Assembly: GCF_011927625.1 (NCBI RefSeq)
Contig: NZ_JAATIZ010000004.1
Location: forward strand, 248,001-312,000
Direction: 5' to 3'
Length of the DNA: 64,000 nucleotides
From: Paenalcaligenes hominis
GTDB lineage: Bacteria; Pseudomonadota; Gammaproteobacteria; Burkholderiales; Burkholderiaceae_B
Both the position numbers and the translations under genes were made by a program. A model generated the notes under the pieces. The model was not told where the DNA came from, searched no databases, and saw nothing but the letters and a program-made list of their open reading frames with translations. This document shows positions 8,228 to 16,433 of this stretch, piece after piece. Each line of letters starts with the position of its first letter. Position 1 is the stretch's first letter.

Positions 8228-9839
8228 TAGTAGGAATGCCATCGCAGATACGCTCTACACCTAACCGTTTGGTTAAGCCCATACGAGTAATAGTTTTATA
8301 AACCGCCGGATTCACTTCGGACAAAAAGACCTTAATATTTTTTTTATGGGCTTTATGGACAAAACGATCCAATGCACCTAGCGCTGTGCCATCAACAAAA
8401 GGCACTTGATTTAACCGCAATATCACGGCCCGGACGGAAGGGTTTAACTCATTTAAAGCGGCATCAAGCGGGTCGAGGGCGGCAAAGAAAAATGGCCCAT
8501 TGACACTCAACACCACCACATCATCGGTAAAGTGCAAATTATCTAGGGCAAACTCGCGCTTTAATTGCTGAGTGGTTTGACGGCGCACTTCTACACTATC
8601 TGACATCCGTTTCAAAAAGTGCAGCATGGCTAATACCACACCTATATTGACGGCAACGACTAAGTCAGCAAATACCGTTAGGGCAAAGGTAATCAGTAAA
8701 ATTGCCACATCGGCGCGCGGGGCGGTTTTTAACTGCCGTATAACGGTTTGCGGCTGACTCATATTCCAAGCCACGACAAATAAAATTGCGGCAAGGGTTG
8801 CTAAGGGGATATTCACCGCTAGTGGCGCTAACAACACCAACACTAATACCAGCACCAAAACATGCACCACCCCAGCAATAGGGCTGTTACCCCCATTACG
8901 AATATTGGTCGCCGTGCGTGCAATGGCACCCGTTGCCGCAATACCCCCAAATAAAGGCGTTAATACATTCGCCAACCCCTGCCCGATGAGCTCTTGGTTT
9001 GAGTTATGGCGCGTATTTGCCATGTTATCGGCCACGACGGCAGAAAGTAATGACTCGATCGCTCCGAGCATGGCAATGGCAAAAGCCGGCCCAATTAACT
9101 CTATCATGCGCGATAGGCTTAAATGGGGTAGCTGCAAAGAAGGTAAACCACGAGGAATTTCACCAAAGGCAGTGCCGATGGTTGCCACCGTAGGAAATTG
9201 GAAAATACTTTGCAGCAGGGTTAGTGCGATGAGCGCAATTAACGGCCCCGGCACCTTTTTCAATAATGGCATACGCGTGGTATAGAGCACTAAAAATAAT
9301 GACAGCACCCCTACCGCTGTGGTGGCGCCATCGAACTGAGGCAAAGCCCCTAGTAAGTGCCACAACTTTTCGTGAAAATTTGTGCCGGTCGGAGCGGGTA
9401 AACCAAAAAAAGATTCCCATTGTCCCACCCAAATAATGACCCCTATACCCGCCGTAAAACCAATAATGACTGGCACAGGAATGTATTTAATAATGACACC
9501 AAGCCGTGTAAACCCCATGACCAACAACATGACACCCGCCATAAGGGTCGCAATTTGCAAACCTTCTATGCCATGTTGTGCCACGATGGTGGAAAGAATC
9601 ACAATAAATGCGCCGGTGGGGCCTGCAATTTGTACGCGGCTGCCCCCGAACAGTGATACCACCAGCCCAGCAATGATGGCGGTGTAAATGCCTTGCTCTG
9701 GTTTGACCCCAGAGGCAATAGCAAACGCCATAGCCAAAGGCAATGCCACGACCCCGACAATAATGCCCGCAATACAGTTTCTAAGCCAATTATTGCGAGC
9801 CAGCAACCCAGCTCGCTTTGCCTCAAGCAATGCGATCAC
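8154..9839 (-). CDS. SulP family inorganic anion transporter with STAS domain
   Basis: A 561-residue SulP/SLC26 transporter. The N-terminal part has about 10-14 membrane segments with the family motif GIYTAIIAGLVVSLFGGSRVQIAGPTGAF. A cytoplasmic STAS domain lies at about 430-545 (VILRLNQVPFVDGTALGAL). Family substrates include sulfate, bicarbonate and dicarboxylates; the substrate here is not determinable. The start is GTG at 9839, preceded by AAGGA nine bases upstream and followed by the expected N-terminus. Its 3' end overlaps the convergent lipoate ligase-like gene by 74 bases. It ends in an Ala/Pro-rich tail encoded by the overlap. Confidence 0.92.
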   Translation of the reverse strand: MIALLEAKRAGLLARNNWLRNCIAGIIVGVVALPLAMAFAIASGVKPEQGIYTAIIAGLVVSLFGGSRVQIAGPTGAFIVILSTIVAQHGIEGLQIATLMAGVMLLVMGFTRLGVIIKYIPVPVIIGFTAGIGVIIWVGQWESFFGLPAPTGTNFHEKLWHLLGALPQFDGATTAVGVLSLFLVLYTTRMPLLKKVPGPLIALIALTLLQSIFQFPTVATIGTAFGEIPRGLPSLQLPHLSLSRMIELIGPAFAIAMLGAIESLLSAVVADNMANTRHNSNQELIGQGLANVLTPLFGGIAATGAIARTATNIRNGGNSPIAGVVHVLVLVLVLVLLAPLAVNIPLATLAAILFVVAWNMSQPQTVIRQLKTAPRADVAILLITFALTVFADLVVAVNIGVVLAMLHFLKRMSDSVEVRRQTTQQLKREFALDNLHFTDDVVVLSVNGPFFFAALDPLDAALNELNPSVRAVILRLNQVPFVDGTALGALDRFVHKAHKKNIKVFLSEVNPAVYKTITRMGLTKRLGVERICDGIPTIMAILGHEAGTAGSAPAAAPAKNR

Positions 9840-9884
9840 AGTTAGCTATCCTTTATGTATTATTAATAAACGATGTCTATTTAT

Positions 9885-12143
9885 TTAAGCGCTAACACGC
9901 AACTTTAGCAACCTCAAACTATTAGCGATAACTAATAAGCTCGCCCCTACGTCGGCAAACACTGCCATCCACATGGTCACACTCCCCATCAAAGCCATGA
10001 CCAAAAACACCGCCTTAATGCCCAAGGCCACACTAATATTTTGTACCAGAATCTGATGTAAGCGCTGCGATAAACGAATGGTACGAGGAATCTGACGCAA
10101 GTCATCGTTCATAATGGCAACATCGGCCGTTTCAATGGCCATGTCTGTACCCAATGCCCCCATAGCAAAGCCAATCGAAGCCTGCGCTAAAGCCGGTGCA
10201 TCGTTAATGCCATCGCCGACCATACCGGTGACGCCACGTTGGGTGCGTGCACTGACAATACGCTGTTTGTCCTCGGGCAGTAAATCACCTTGGGCATGTT
10301 GCAAACCCACTTGCTGCGCAACATGTTGCACGGCGGCTTGATTATCGCCCGATAACATTTCCACTTGAACCCCAAGCGTTTGCAACTGGTGCAGCGCTTC
10401 GGCTACAGCTGGTTTAATTTGATCCAAGACCGCAAAGGCAGCCCAAATCTGCTGATCCGAACCTAAAAAAACCAAGCTTGCCCCCCGTTGCTGTTGCAGA
10501 CGTACCCAGTCCTGAAGGGCATCAGGTAAAAGCGCCGCAGTAGGCATCCAGCTGAGCTTTCCAAGCCGCCACACCGTAGCATCCCAAAGGCCTTGCACTC
10601 CTGCGCCGGGAATGGCTTCAAACTGAGTTAAAGGCAACGCGTTTAAGCCCTGTCCGCTTAACCCTTCCGCTACTGCCACGGATGCGGGGTGATCTGAACG
10701 CTGAGCTAACGAATAGGCAAGTGCTAACGCTTGGTCTGCATTCGCTGCCAACCAGTGGTCTTGTAATTGCGGCTGACCAACGGTTAGGGTGCCTGTTTTA
10801 TCTAACGCTAAATAACGCAAATGACGGGCTTGTTCTAGGTACACGCCCCCTTTAATCAGTAACCCCATCCGGGCAGCCCGTGTTAACGCACTGACCACTG
10901 CCACCGGTGTGGAAATGACTAAAGCACATGGGCAAGCAATGACTAATAACACTAACGCTTTATATACCCAATCAAGCCACGCCCCACCAAATACCCAAGG
11001 CCCCAACACGGCCAAAGCCAACGCAACAAGTGTCACGATAGGGGTATAGACACGTGAAAACTGATCCACAAACCGCTGTACGGGGGCTTTACCTTGCTGA
11101 GCATTTTGTACAGCCAACGCAATGCGCACTAATAATGTATTGTCATAGGTGCCCTGCGTGATAAATTGCAGCTCGCCGAATCCATTAATGGACCCAGCAA
11201 AGACCTCATCGCCCTCTTGTTTATCCACCGGTACGCTTTCCCCAGTGATAGGCGCTTGATTCACCACAGAGCGGCCTGCTTGCACCACTCCATCTAAACC
11301 AATACGCGCACCCGGCATCACACGTACGACGGCGCCCAAGGGTACTTGTTGTGCGTGTTGCAGCTGCCACTGCCCGTCTGCCGTCAATACCTCGACCTGT
11401 TCGGGGGCAAGATTTAAGAGCCCATCCACAGCATGCCGTACACGATCTAAAGAGCGTGCTTCAATTAATTCTGCCAAGGCAAATAAAGACATCACCATAG
11501 CGGCTTCGGCCCAGCTTCCAATCAGCACGGCTCCGGTTACCGCAATGCTCATGAGCGCATTAATGTTTAAATTGCGATTGGCTAAAGCAATCCAGCCTTT
11601 TTTATAAATGCTCAACCCACTAAGTAATAATGCGGCCAAGGCCACAGGTAAGACCCATGCGGCGGACAAATCTAGCCATGTCATGCCCTCTGCAACTAAA
11701 GCTAAGCCGACGGCAATCCCAATCTTAACCAATGGGCGATACGATGCCGATGGGGTCTGTGTTGGCGCTTGAGTCTCATGAATTTGTTGTGGCGCCATGC
11801 CTAGTCGGGTTAAGTCTCGCGTTATCTCTGCGGCTAACCCCTGCGCATGGACTACGTCTAAACGCCGTTGCATCAAATTAAACTGAAGCTGCACCACACC
11901 CATTTTTGTTTCGAGTTTGCTACGAATTAATTGCTCTTCCACTGGGCAATCCATTTGTGCAATATAGAACTGAGTGAGCTCCTGATCAGCACTTGGTGTT
12001 AGCGGCGCTACAGTAGAGGCAGCAGTATGGTGTTGATGGTTATCGTGGCTGTGATCATGATGAGTATGCGTTTCACAACATGATGACACCGACTTGGCTA
12101 CGGTTGTACGGTCTAAATCTTTTTGTACTTGCTCTTTTTTCAT
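9885..12143 (-). CDS. Heavy-metal P1B-type ATPase (Zn/Cd/Pb efflux, ZntA/CadA-like)
   Basis: A 752-residue P1B ATPase exporting soft divalent cations across the inner membrane. A Cys-Cys pair and His-rich stretch at about 20-40 (THTHHDHSHDNHQHH) precede a degenerate HMA domain. That domain has MDCPVEE instead of a paired CxxC, as in many ZntA/CadA partners of CadR/PbrR regulators. The intramembrane site is CPC (IACPCALVIST). Catalytic motifs are LDKTGTLT and MVGDGINDAPALAQA. ATG at 12143 is preceded by AAAGG; a GTG immediately before it is an alternative. The divergent MerR gene and the MerR-type promoter in the 78-base gap support metal-induced expression. Confidence 0.94.
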   Translation of the reverse strand: MKKEQVQKDLDRTTVAKSVSSCCETHTHHDHSHDNHQHHTAASTVAPLTPSADQELTQFYIAQMDCPVEEQLIRSKLETKMGVVQLQFNLMQRRLDVVHAQGLAAEITRDLTRLGMAPQQIHETQAPTQTPSASYRPLVKIGIAVGLALVAEGMTWLDLSAAWVLPVALAALLLSGLSIYKKGWIALANRNLNINALMSIAVTGAVLIGSWAEAAMVMSLFALAELIEARSLDRVRHAVDGLLNLAPEQVEVLTADGQWQLQHAQQVPLGAVVRVMPGARIGLDGVVQAGRSVVNQAPITGESVPVDKQEGDEVFAGSINGFGELQFITQGTYDNTLLVRIALAVQNAQQGKAPVQRFVDQFSRVYTPIVTLVALALAVLGPWVFGGAWLDWVYKALVLLVIACPCALVISTPVAVVSALTRAARMGLLIKGGVYLEQARHLRYLALDKTGTLTVGQPQLQDHWLAANADQALALAYSLAQRSDHPASVAVAEGLSGQGLNALPLTQFEAIPGAGVQGLWDATVWRLGKLSWMPTAALLPDALQDWVRLQQQRGASLVFLGSDQQIWAAFAVLDQIKPAVAEALHQLQTLGVQVEMLSGDNQAAVQHVAQQVGLQHAQGDLLPEDKQRIVSARTQRGVTGMVGDGINDAPALAQASIGFAMGALGTDMAIETADVAIMNDDLRQIPRTIRLSQRLHQILVQNISVALGIKAVFLVMALMGSVTMWMAVFADVGASLLVIANSLRLLKLRVSA

Positions 12144-12176
12144 CACGCACCTTTAACACTATCTTGTATGCTTAGT

Positions 12177-12207
12177 AGTAAACACCTTAAAGTAACTACA
12201 AGGTCAA
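12177..12207 (-). promoter_or_regulatory. MerR-type promoter/operator of the metal ATPase
   Basis: Read toward the ATPase, a -35 TTGACC (12202-12207) and a -10 TTTACT (12177-12182) are separated by 19 bases. This over-long spacer is diagnostic of MerR-activated promoters. The operator arms ACCTTAAAGT and ACTACAAGGT (12184-12193 and 12195-12204) pair at eight of ten positions around a single central base. The arrangement closely resembles CadR/PbrR/ZntR operators, so the adjacent MerR protein very likely twists this promoter open when metal binds. Confidence 0.82.
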
Positions 12208-12221
12208 GCCAAGGAGGCATC

Positions 12222-12647
12222 ATGAAAATTGGTGAATTAGCCGAACAGACAAATTGCAGCCCAGAAACCATTCGCTATTATGAAAAAATTAATTTATTGC
12301 CCGAGCCGCAGCGCTCAGACAACAATTACCGACACTACGGCCCATTGCATAAAGAGCGATTACGCTTTATTCGGAACTGCCGCAGTCTAGACATGACCCA
12401 CGAAGAAATTCGACACCTGCTGCAGTTTATTGCCCACCCCGAGGCCGGCTGCGAGCCAGTAACTGCCGTAATTTCTGATCACCTACACCACGTTGATGTT
12501 CGCATTGAAGAGTTGACCCAATTACGCCAACAACTGCTTCAACTTAAAGCGGCGTGCGCACACGAAAACCCTGACCAAGCCTGCGGTATTTTGGATCAAA
12601 TCAGCAATATGGACCCATTACCTGATAACGAGACTCACTTGGGCTAA
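12222..12647 (+). CDS. MerR family metal-responsive regulator (CadR/PbrR-like)
   Basis: A 141-residue MerR regulator of normal length. It has an N-terminal winged helix (MKIGELAEQTNCSPETIRYY), a long dimerisation helix, and a C-terminal metal loop with Cys residues in CAHENPDQACGIL plus an earlier Cys in HPEAGCEPV. This is the three-cysteine pattern typical of CadR/PbrR sensors of Cd, Pb or Zn. ATG 12222 is chosen over longer in-frame starts because it has AAGGAGG just upstream and begins exactly at the conserved MKIGELA. It is divergent from the ATPase, whose promoter it should control. The exact metal cannot be read from sequence. Confidence 0.9.
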   Translation: MKIGELAEQTNCSPETIRYYEKINLLPEPQRSDNNYRHYGPLHKERLRFIRNCRSLDMTHEEIRHLLQFIAHPEAGCEPVTAVISDHLHHVDVRIEELTQLRQQLLQLKAACAHENPDQACGILDQISNMDPLPDNETHLG

Positions 12648-12950
12648 TGTGCAATTGAACAGAAAAAAAACACCCCGAAGGGTGTTATAAGGTACTACAC
12701 ACAGATGGTTCACCCGTGGTGACAGCGCGATAGGCCGTTAGATTGAGGTCTAAGGGGTTTGCAGTGCACTGAATGAATTTGGAACAGCGATGACGTAAAC
12801 GTAGTTTTTTAACGCCACCTCTGACTGTAGCAAAGTTTCATGAAATAACCACTACGCAATTACCCGATTTACGTGTTTTCTGCGTTAGATCAAACAAAAG
12901 CCCCGGTGTTGAGCCCCACCACACCCTTTTGGTGTGCACTAAACAACCAA
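12648..12950. other. Intergenic region between merR and arsR-type gene
   Basis: I find no credible gene. The segment contains a stem-loop terminator (listed separately) and a second short hairpin at about 12919-12935 (CACACC/GGTGTG). The remaining sequence has scattered stop codons in all frames and no ribosome binding site. It may be degraded coding DNA but I cannot identify it. Confidence 0.4.
12669..12686 (-). terminator. Intrinsic terminator, minus strand
   Basis: A 7-bp stem AACACCC/GGGTGTT closes a four-base loop that reads UUCG on the minus-strand transcript. There it is followed by a run of eight T. It is oriented to stop transcription arriving from the arsR-type gene (12951-13307), about 260 bases away, and would also protect merR from antisense reading. 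Confidence 0.75.
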
Positions 12951-13307
12951 TTAGCCAAGGCCTGGGTCGGATTCCGAGCGGTCTGGCGCACAAAAAATGT
13001 CGTACAAAGTTTGCATAATGCGCAACACGTCTGGGTTACCTATCCGGTAATACACGTACTTGCCGGCTTTACGTGTTTGAGCAAGGCCTTCGTTTCGTAA
13101 TACGGTGAGCTGCTGGGATAAAGTCGGTTGTTCTATGCCGGTTAAATCCCGAAGCTCAGATACATTGCGTTCTCCTTGTACTAACATACACAACAGCATC
13201 AGTCGGTCAGGGTTAGCCATGCATCCTAATAAGCCAGCAGCCTCGTCAGCGACAGCGTTCAGTTCCGTTAATAGCTTTGCATTATCAGTCATCATTGTGT
13301 TTTTCAT
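12951..13307 (-). CDS. ArsR family regulator, BigR/SqrR-like persulfide sensor
   Basis: A 118-residue ArsR-family winged-helix repressor. The recognition helix is in IEQPTLSQQLTVLRNEGL, and the wing is RKAGKYVYYRI. Cysteines at positions 40 (LMLLCML) and 106 (LYDIFC) match the two conserved cysteines of BigR/SqrR, which form a di- or tetrasulfide when persulfides accumulate; a further Cys29 is also present. The gene is divergent from a persulfide dioxygenase across a 58-base gap, the usual BigR arrangement. A metal-binding ArsR role is less likely because no ELCVCDL-type motif is present. ATG 13307 has only a weak ribosome binding site. Confidence 0.85.
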   Translation of the reverse strand: MKNTMMTDNAKLLTELNAVADEAAGLLGCMANPDRLMLLCMLVQGERNVSELRDLTGIEQPTLSQQLTVLRNEGLAQTRKAGKYVYYRIGNPDVLRIMQTLYDIFCAPDRSESDPGLG

Positions 13308-13316
13308 AGTGCTTTA

Positions 13317-13332
13317 ATATACTTAATTATAT
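13317..13332. promoter_or_regulatory. Candidate BigR operator between the divergent genes
   Basis: ATATA and TATAT arms separated by CTTAAT lie in the very AT-rich 58-base gap between the ArsR-type gene and the persulfide dioxygenase gene. BigR-type repressors bind AT-rich imperfect inverted repeats overlapping both promoters. The match is by character and position only. Confidence 0.4.
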
Positions 13333-13365
13333 ACTAACGATTTTGAAATGACAGCTGGAGTTATT

Positions 13366-14235
13366 ATGCCCCATCCTCATGCTCAGGCCTTTTTTGACCC
13401 CCAGACCTCTACCTACTCTTATGTGGTTCATCAGCCTGGGCAGACAGCCTGTGCCATTATTGACCCAGTTTTAGATTATGACCCGTCTGCAGCGAAAACC
13501 TGTACAGCGTCAGCGCAAAAACTGCTGGACTATATCCACGCTCATGACCTTGAGGTGCAATGGATCCTGGAAACCCATGCCCACGCCGACCATTTATCGG
13601 CCGCTGCATGGCTAAAAGACAAAACAGGGGCTCGCATTGCTATCGGAGCCCCCATTTCCCAAGTGCAGCGCTGCTTTAAAGACATCTACCATTTAGGCGC
13701 TGAACAGCCCACCGATGGCAGCCCTTTTGATGCGCTTTGGAACGACGGCGATATTTTTCATATTGGGTCGCTAGAAGTCCAAGTATTGCATGTACCCGGT
13801 CACACCCCTGCTGATATGGCTTACCACGTGAAAGGTCTGGGCATTTTTGTCGGCGACACCTTATTTTTACCTGATGTGGGCACGGCACGCTGTGATTTTC
13901 CGGGTGGTTGTGCCACGCAGCTCTACCAATCCATGCAGCGGTTATTAAGCTTTCCCGATGACACCGTTTTATTCATGTGTCACGACTACCCGCCTAATGA
14001 CAGAGCCCCTCATTATTCATGCACCGTAGCCGATCAAAAAACACACAACATTCATCTAAAAAATAACACGACTGAAGCCCAGTTTGTACAACTACGTAAC
14101 GCTCGTGATGCAACTTTGGGCCTACCTCGGCTTATGCTTCCCGCATTACAAATTAACATTCAAGCGGGACACTTGCCGCAGGCCGAAGCCAACCAGGTTT
14201 CGTACTTAAAAATCCCGCTTAATATGTTTAACTAA
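13366..14235 (+). CDS. MBL-fold persulfide dioxygenase (Blh/ETHE1-like)
   Basis: A 289-residue metallo-beta-lactamase-fold protein. The first metal-binding motif is THAHADH (His71, His73, Asp75, His76), and downstream metal ligands lie in VLHVPGHTPADMAY and FMCHDYPP. The opening segment AFFDPQTSTYSYVV and the IDPVLDYDP motif are typical of the ETHE1/Blh persulfide dioxygenases, which oxidise glutathione persulfide to sulfite with one mononuclear iron. No rhodanese domain is fused. The start at 13366 has GGAG five bases upstream; an ATG 18 bases earlier lacks one. Divergence from the BigR-like gene indicates induction by sulfide or persulfide. Confidence 0.88.
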   Translation: MPHPHAQAFFDPQTSTYSYVVHQPGQTACAIIDPVLDYDPSAAKTCTASAQKLLDYIHAHDLEVQWILETHAHADHLSAAAWLKDKTGARIAIGAPISQVQRCFKDIYHLGAEQPTDGSPFDALWNDGDIFHIGSLEVQVLHVPGHTPADMAYHVKGLGIFVGDTLFLPDVGTARCDFPGGCATQLYQSMQRLLSFPDDTVLFMCHDYPPNDRAPHYSCTVADQKTHNIHLKNNTTEAQFVQLRNARDATLGLPRLMLPALQINIQAGHLPQAEANQVSYLKIPLNMFN

Positions 14236-14239
14236 ACCA

Positions 14240-14263
14240 AAAGCCCGTCAAAAGACGGGCTTT
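14240..14263. terminator. Bidirectional intrinsic terminator
   Basis: A perfect 10-bp stem, AAAGCCCGTC and GACGGGCTTT, closes an AAAA loop just after the persulfide dioxygenase stop codon. T-rich ends flank both sides. It also serves the minus-strand DMT transporter side. Confidence 0.85.
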
Positions 14264-14471
14264 AATGATGATTTATCGCGTTAATTACCATTTCCCGTAA
14301 GTGACTGCTTAACCCAATTTTAGGCATCCAGTCTGCTAAAACCCAAGGCACCTCAGCTACCACAGCAGTTAAAAGTAGCCCAGACCAAATAGAGGCCTAT
14401 GTACAAGGCACAGCGGGGGCAATAGCCGAAGCAGATTGAGGCAGGACAGGCTTTACACTACTTACACTCAT
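14262..14471 (-). pseudogene. Small broken reading frame with one in-frame stop
   Basis: Reading from ATG 14471 gives MSVSSVKPVLPQSASAIAPA, then VPCT, then a TAG. The same frame continues uninterrupted for 44 further residues, containing a hydrophobic stretch (IWSGLLLTAVVAEVPWVLAD) and ending in LREMVINAINHH before TAA. The continuation looks protein-like and has no other stop, so the single TAG appears to break a short membrane-protein gene or a gene fragment. I do not recognise the family. The stop codon lies inside the terminator stem. The alternative is a chance open frame in the 300-base gap before the DMT gene. Confidence 0.35.
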
Positions 14472-14535
14472 AATAATATCCAGAAATATACTTATACTGT
14501 ATTTTTATATTAAAACAATTTGTTTTTGGACACCA

Positions 14536-15441
14536 TTATTTTTTGCGACTCAACACCATTGCTCCGGTCAAAACTAAAACCGTGCCGCCAATTTGCATCA
14601 GGGTGATCGGCTCATCTAAAAACCAATACGCTAAAAACAAAATAGAGACCGGCCCAATTAGCCCTAACTGGGCTGTCATGGGTGCACCGACACGCTCTAC
14701 TGCCCACATAATCATAAATGTCGGGAAGACAGTATTTAAGGTGGCATGAATCAATGATAAGCCATACACCTCTTTAGGCTGATCCAAGCCTGCCCAACCC
14801 TGCACAATAAAAAAATGAATTAAGGTGTAGATAGCTGAGGTCACCATGGCATAAGCCACCAATCGCGTAGAACCGATTTGTTTTAAGAGCTCGCCTGAGC
14901 CAATTAAGTAAAACGAATAAGAAAGCGCTGAACCCAGCACCAAGCCCGCCCCCAACAAAACGTGATCGCCCTCAAGACTTAAATCCTGAACAAACACCAA
15001 GCTTACGCCCAGATAAGAAATGGCTAAGGCCACCCACTGTTTGGGCAAAATCAGTTTCTTCAAAAAAAGCGCGGAAAACAGCAACACAAAGGTAGGCGCT
15101 AAAAATAAGATTAACCGCTCTAAACCTGCCGTAATGTATTGCAAACCCAAAAAATCTAACAAGCTTGCCAAGTAATAGCCGATAAAACCTAACACCACCA
15201 CCTGCCAACGCTGCTTGGTCGACAAAGCGACCTGTTGGCCCCGATAGGCTTTGTAGGCTTGCCATACGGCAATGGTCAGAAAGGCTGGCAAGGCCAAGAG
15301 CATCCTGAAGCCAATCACCGTTAGCGCATCGACCCCATGCATATAGGTCAGTTTGGCCACGATGGCTTTGGCTGAAAACAAAATCGAGCCTAAGCCCGCT
15401 AAAAGAAAGCCTATCCAGAAGGTACGACGTGTTGAACTCAT
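14536..15441 (-). CDS. DMT superfamily transporter (EamA family)
   Basis: A 301-residue membrane protein with about ten membrane helices arranged as two EamA repeats (about 8-140 and 155-298). The first begins IGFLLAGLGSILFSAKAIVAK. The second ends with the characteristic PVSILFLAYWFLDEPITLMQIGGTVLVLTGAMVL. EamA transporters usually export amino acids, nucleobases or drugs; the substrate here is unknown. ATG 15441 has GAGG six bases upstream. The gene is single, flanked by the small relic downstream and tRNA-Asn upstream on the opposite strand. Confidence 0.88.
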   Translation of the reverse strand: MSSTRRTFWIGFLLAGLGSILFSAKAIVAKLTYMHGVDALTVIGFRMLLALPAFLTIAVWQAYKAYRGQQVALSTKQRWQVVVLGFIGYYLASLLDFLGLQYITAGLERLILFLAPTFVLLFSALFLKKLILPKQWVALAISYLGVSLVFVQDLSLEGDHVLLGAGLVLGSALSYSFYLIGSGELLKQIGSTRLVAYAMVTSAIYTLIHFFIVQGWAGLDQPKEVYGLSLIHATLNTVFPTFMIMWAVERVGAPMTAQLGLIGPVSILFLAYWFLDEPITLMQIGGTVLVLTGAMVLSRKK

Positions 15442-15591
15442 AAGTGCCTCGCCTAATCAAAGAAATATTCTACGATAAGGTTGCACTTTTCAAAAATCCT
15501 TGCTATAGTTTTATTTCTTTGGCGGACACAGCAACAAAAAGCAGTCCAAAAAGAAATAAAAAGTCTCAATTAACTAATTTTTTAAAGTAAT

Positions 15592-15621
15592 TTGACTTAA
15601 TTTTAAAAAGCATGTTATAGT
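15592..15621 (+). promoter_or_regulatory. Promoter of tRNA-Asn
   Basis: TTGACT (15592-15597) and TATAGT (15616-15621) are separated by 18 bases; shifting the -10 by one base gives TTATAG with 17. The tRNA begins 16 bases beyond the -10. The spacing and sequence fit a sigma-70 promoter. Confidence 0.75.
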
Positions 15622-15636
15622 AGATTTTTTAGCAAT

Positions 15637-15712
15637 TCCCCGATAGCTCAGTCGGTAGAGCGACGGACTGTTAATCCGCAGGTCACAGGTTCGAGCCCTG
15701 TTCGGGGAGCCA
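15637..15712 (+). tRNA. tRNA-Asn (anticodon GTT)
   Basis: A 76-base tRNA with an encoded CCA. The acceptor stem is TCCCCGA paired with TCGGGGA, with discriminator G. The D-loop has AGCTCAGTCGGTAGAG, the anticodon arm is GGACTGTTAATCC with GTT, and the T-arm contains GGTTCGAGCC. It is close to E. coli tRNA-Asn. It has its own promoter and terminator, so it is a single-gene unit. Accessory-looking DNA follows directly. Confidence 0.97.
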
Positions 15713-15720
15713 AAATTCCA

Positions 15721-15750
15721 AAAGCCCAGCTATGTATTTAGCTGGGCTTT
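15721..15750 (+). terminator. Terminator of tRNA-Asn
   Basis: A perfect 12-bp stem, AAAGCCCAGCTA and TAGCTGGGCTTT, with a six-base loop. Three more T follow, giving six T in a row on the plus strand. It begins nine bases after the tRNA CCA end. Confidence 0.92.
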
Positions 15751-15853
15751 TTTGCGTCGTCATATTCGACTTATAGCGACTTCTATTTATTGGATTAGCG
15801 CGGCGTGCGATTACATATTGTAAGTTAGCCACCTAAAAATAACCCCGCAATGC

Positions 15854-16220
15854 TTAATATTTTGGGTATTTCGCATAAAAGCTATTATCTATCATGGCGA
15901 GGTCGATGACAATTTCATCACGAACCTGAACAACGGCTTGTACTATATTTAAATTAGGATGCTAATCCAAAGCGGTTACAATTAGGTCAGAGCCATCGTA
16001 TTAAATAAATTTCAACTTGGTCGGTCATTTCAAACACAGCCGGGCGTTCTGACTCAACATCAGGCATCCCAATAGACAAAACTGGCGATCCATTTGAGGG
16101 ACAATGAGTGATGAGTTTATACGCCAAAAAACTCTTACTCATAACACATCCTATAATATCCATTACGTACGCTGTACTTTTAGGCTCCCACACGTGCTCT
16201 TCTTCGCTTATTAAATGCAC
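15854..16220 (-). pseudogene. Decayed gene of unknown function, frameshift and in-frame stop
   Basis: From 16220 one frame reads to a stop at 15987, passing through SPVLSIGMPDVESERPAV and FEMTDQVEIYL. Close to its end, a neighbouring frame picks up with DGSDLIVTALD, a TAG, then HPNLNIVQAVVQVRDEIVI and DLAMIDNSFYAKYPKY before TAA at 15854. The two pieces read as one protein-like sequence split by a frameshift and a nonsense codon. I cannot name the family. It lies downstream, on the same strand, of the molybdenum-hydroxylase relics and may have come with them. No good ribosome binding site is visible. Confidence 0.4.
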
Positions 16221-16236
16221 ATGTACAGCACATTTT

Positions 16237-16370
16237 AATTTGATAACCAGTAATACTGTTCCTGCAGCAGCATTACTAGCAAAGTTTCTACTGTAGAGCC
16301 AGATGTCTCTATGCGACTAATATGCAACGCGTCTTCCGGTATGTCTAACATTTGTGCAATATTTGGATTG
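16237..16370 (-). pseudogene. Possible relic of a molybdopterin-binding hydroxylase subunit
   Basis: On the minus strand, just after the broken [2Fe-2S] gene, one frame reads NIAQMLDIPEDALHISRIET. This resembles the segment of xanthine dehydrogenase/aldehyde oxidase large subunits where a helix is followed by a position such as VPLERVRV. A neighbouring frame then gives NFASNAAAGT, resembling the family's ASATAASTG stretch. That implies a frameshift at about 16265-16285. Only about 40 residues of a protein normally over 700 long remain. The identification is inference from pattern and from the adjacent small-subunit relic. Confidence 0.35.
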
Positions 16371-16433
16371 CACTGCTTGATTATTAATAAATTCCTATTG
16401 CATTAGATCTAGACTATCTCCTGTACTCACCCC

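Noticed and set aside
8905-9285. Plus-strand frame of 126 codons inside the SulP gene
   Set aside because: A shadow of the long, clearly conserved SulP transporter on the other strand.
14972-15460. Minus-strand frame of 162 codons overlapping the DMT transporter
   Set aside because: Out-of-frame shadow of the EamA protein; it has no membrane pattern of its own.
15690-15712. Attachment-site repeat of the tRNA-Asn 3' end
   Set aside because: I looked for a second copy in the window and did not see one; no integrase gene is present.
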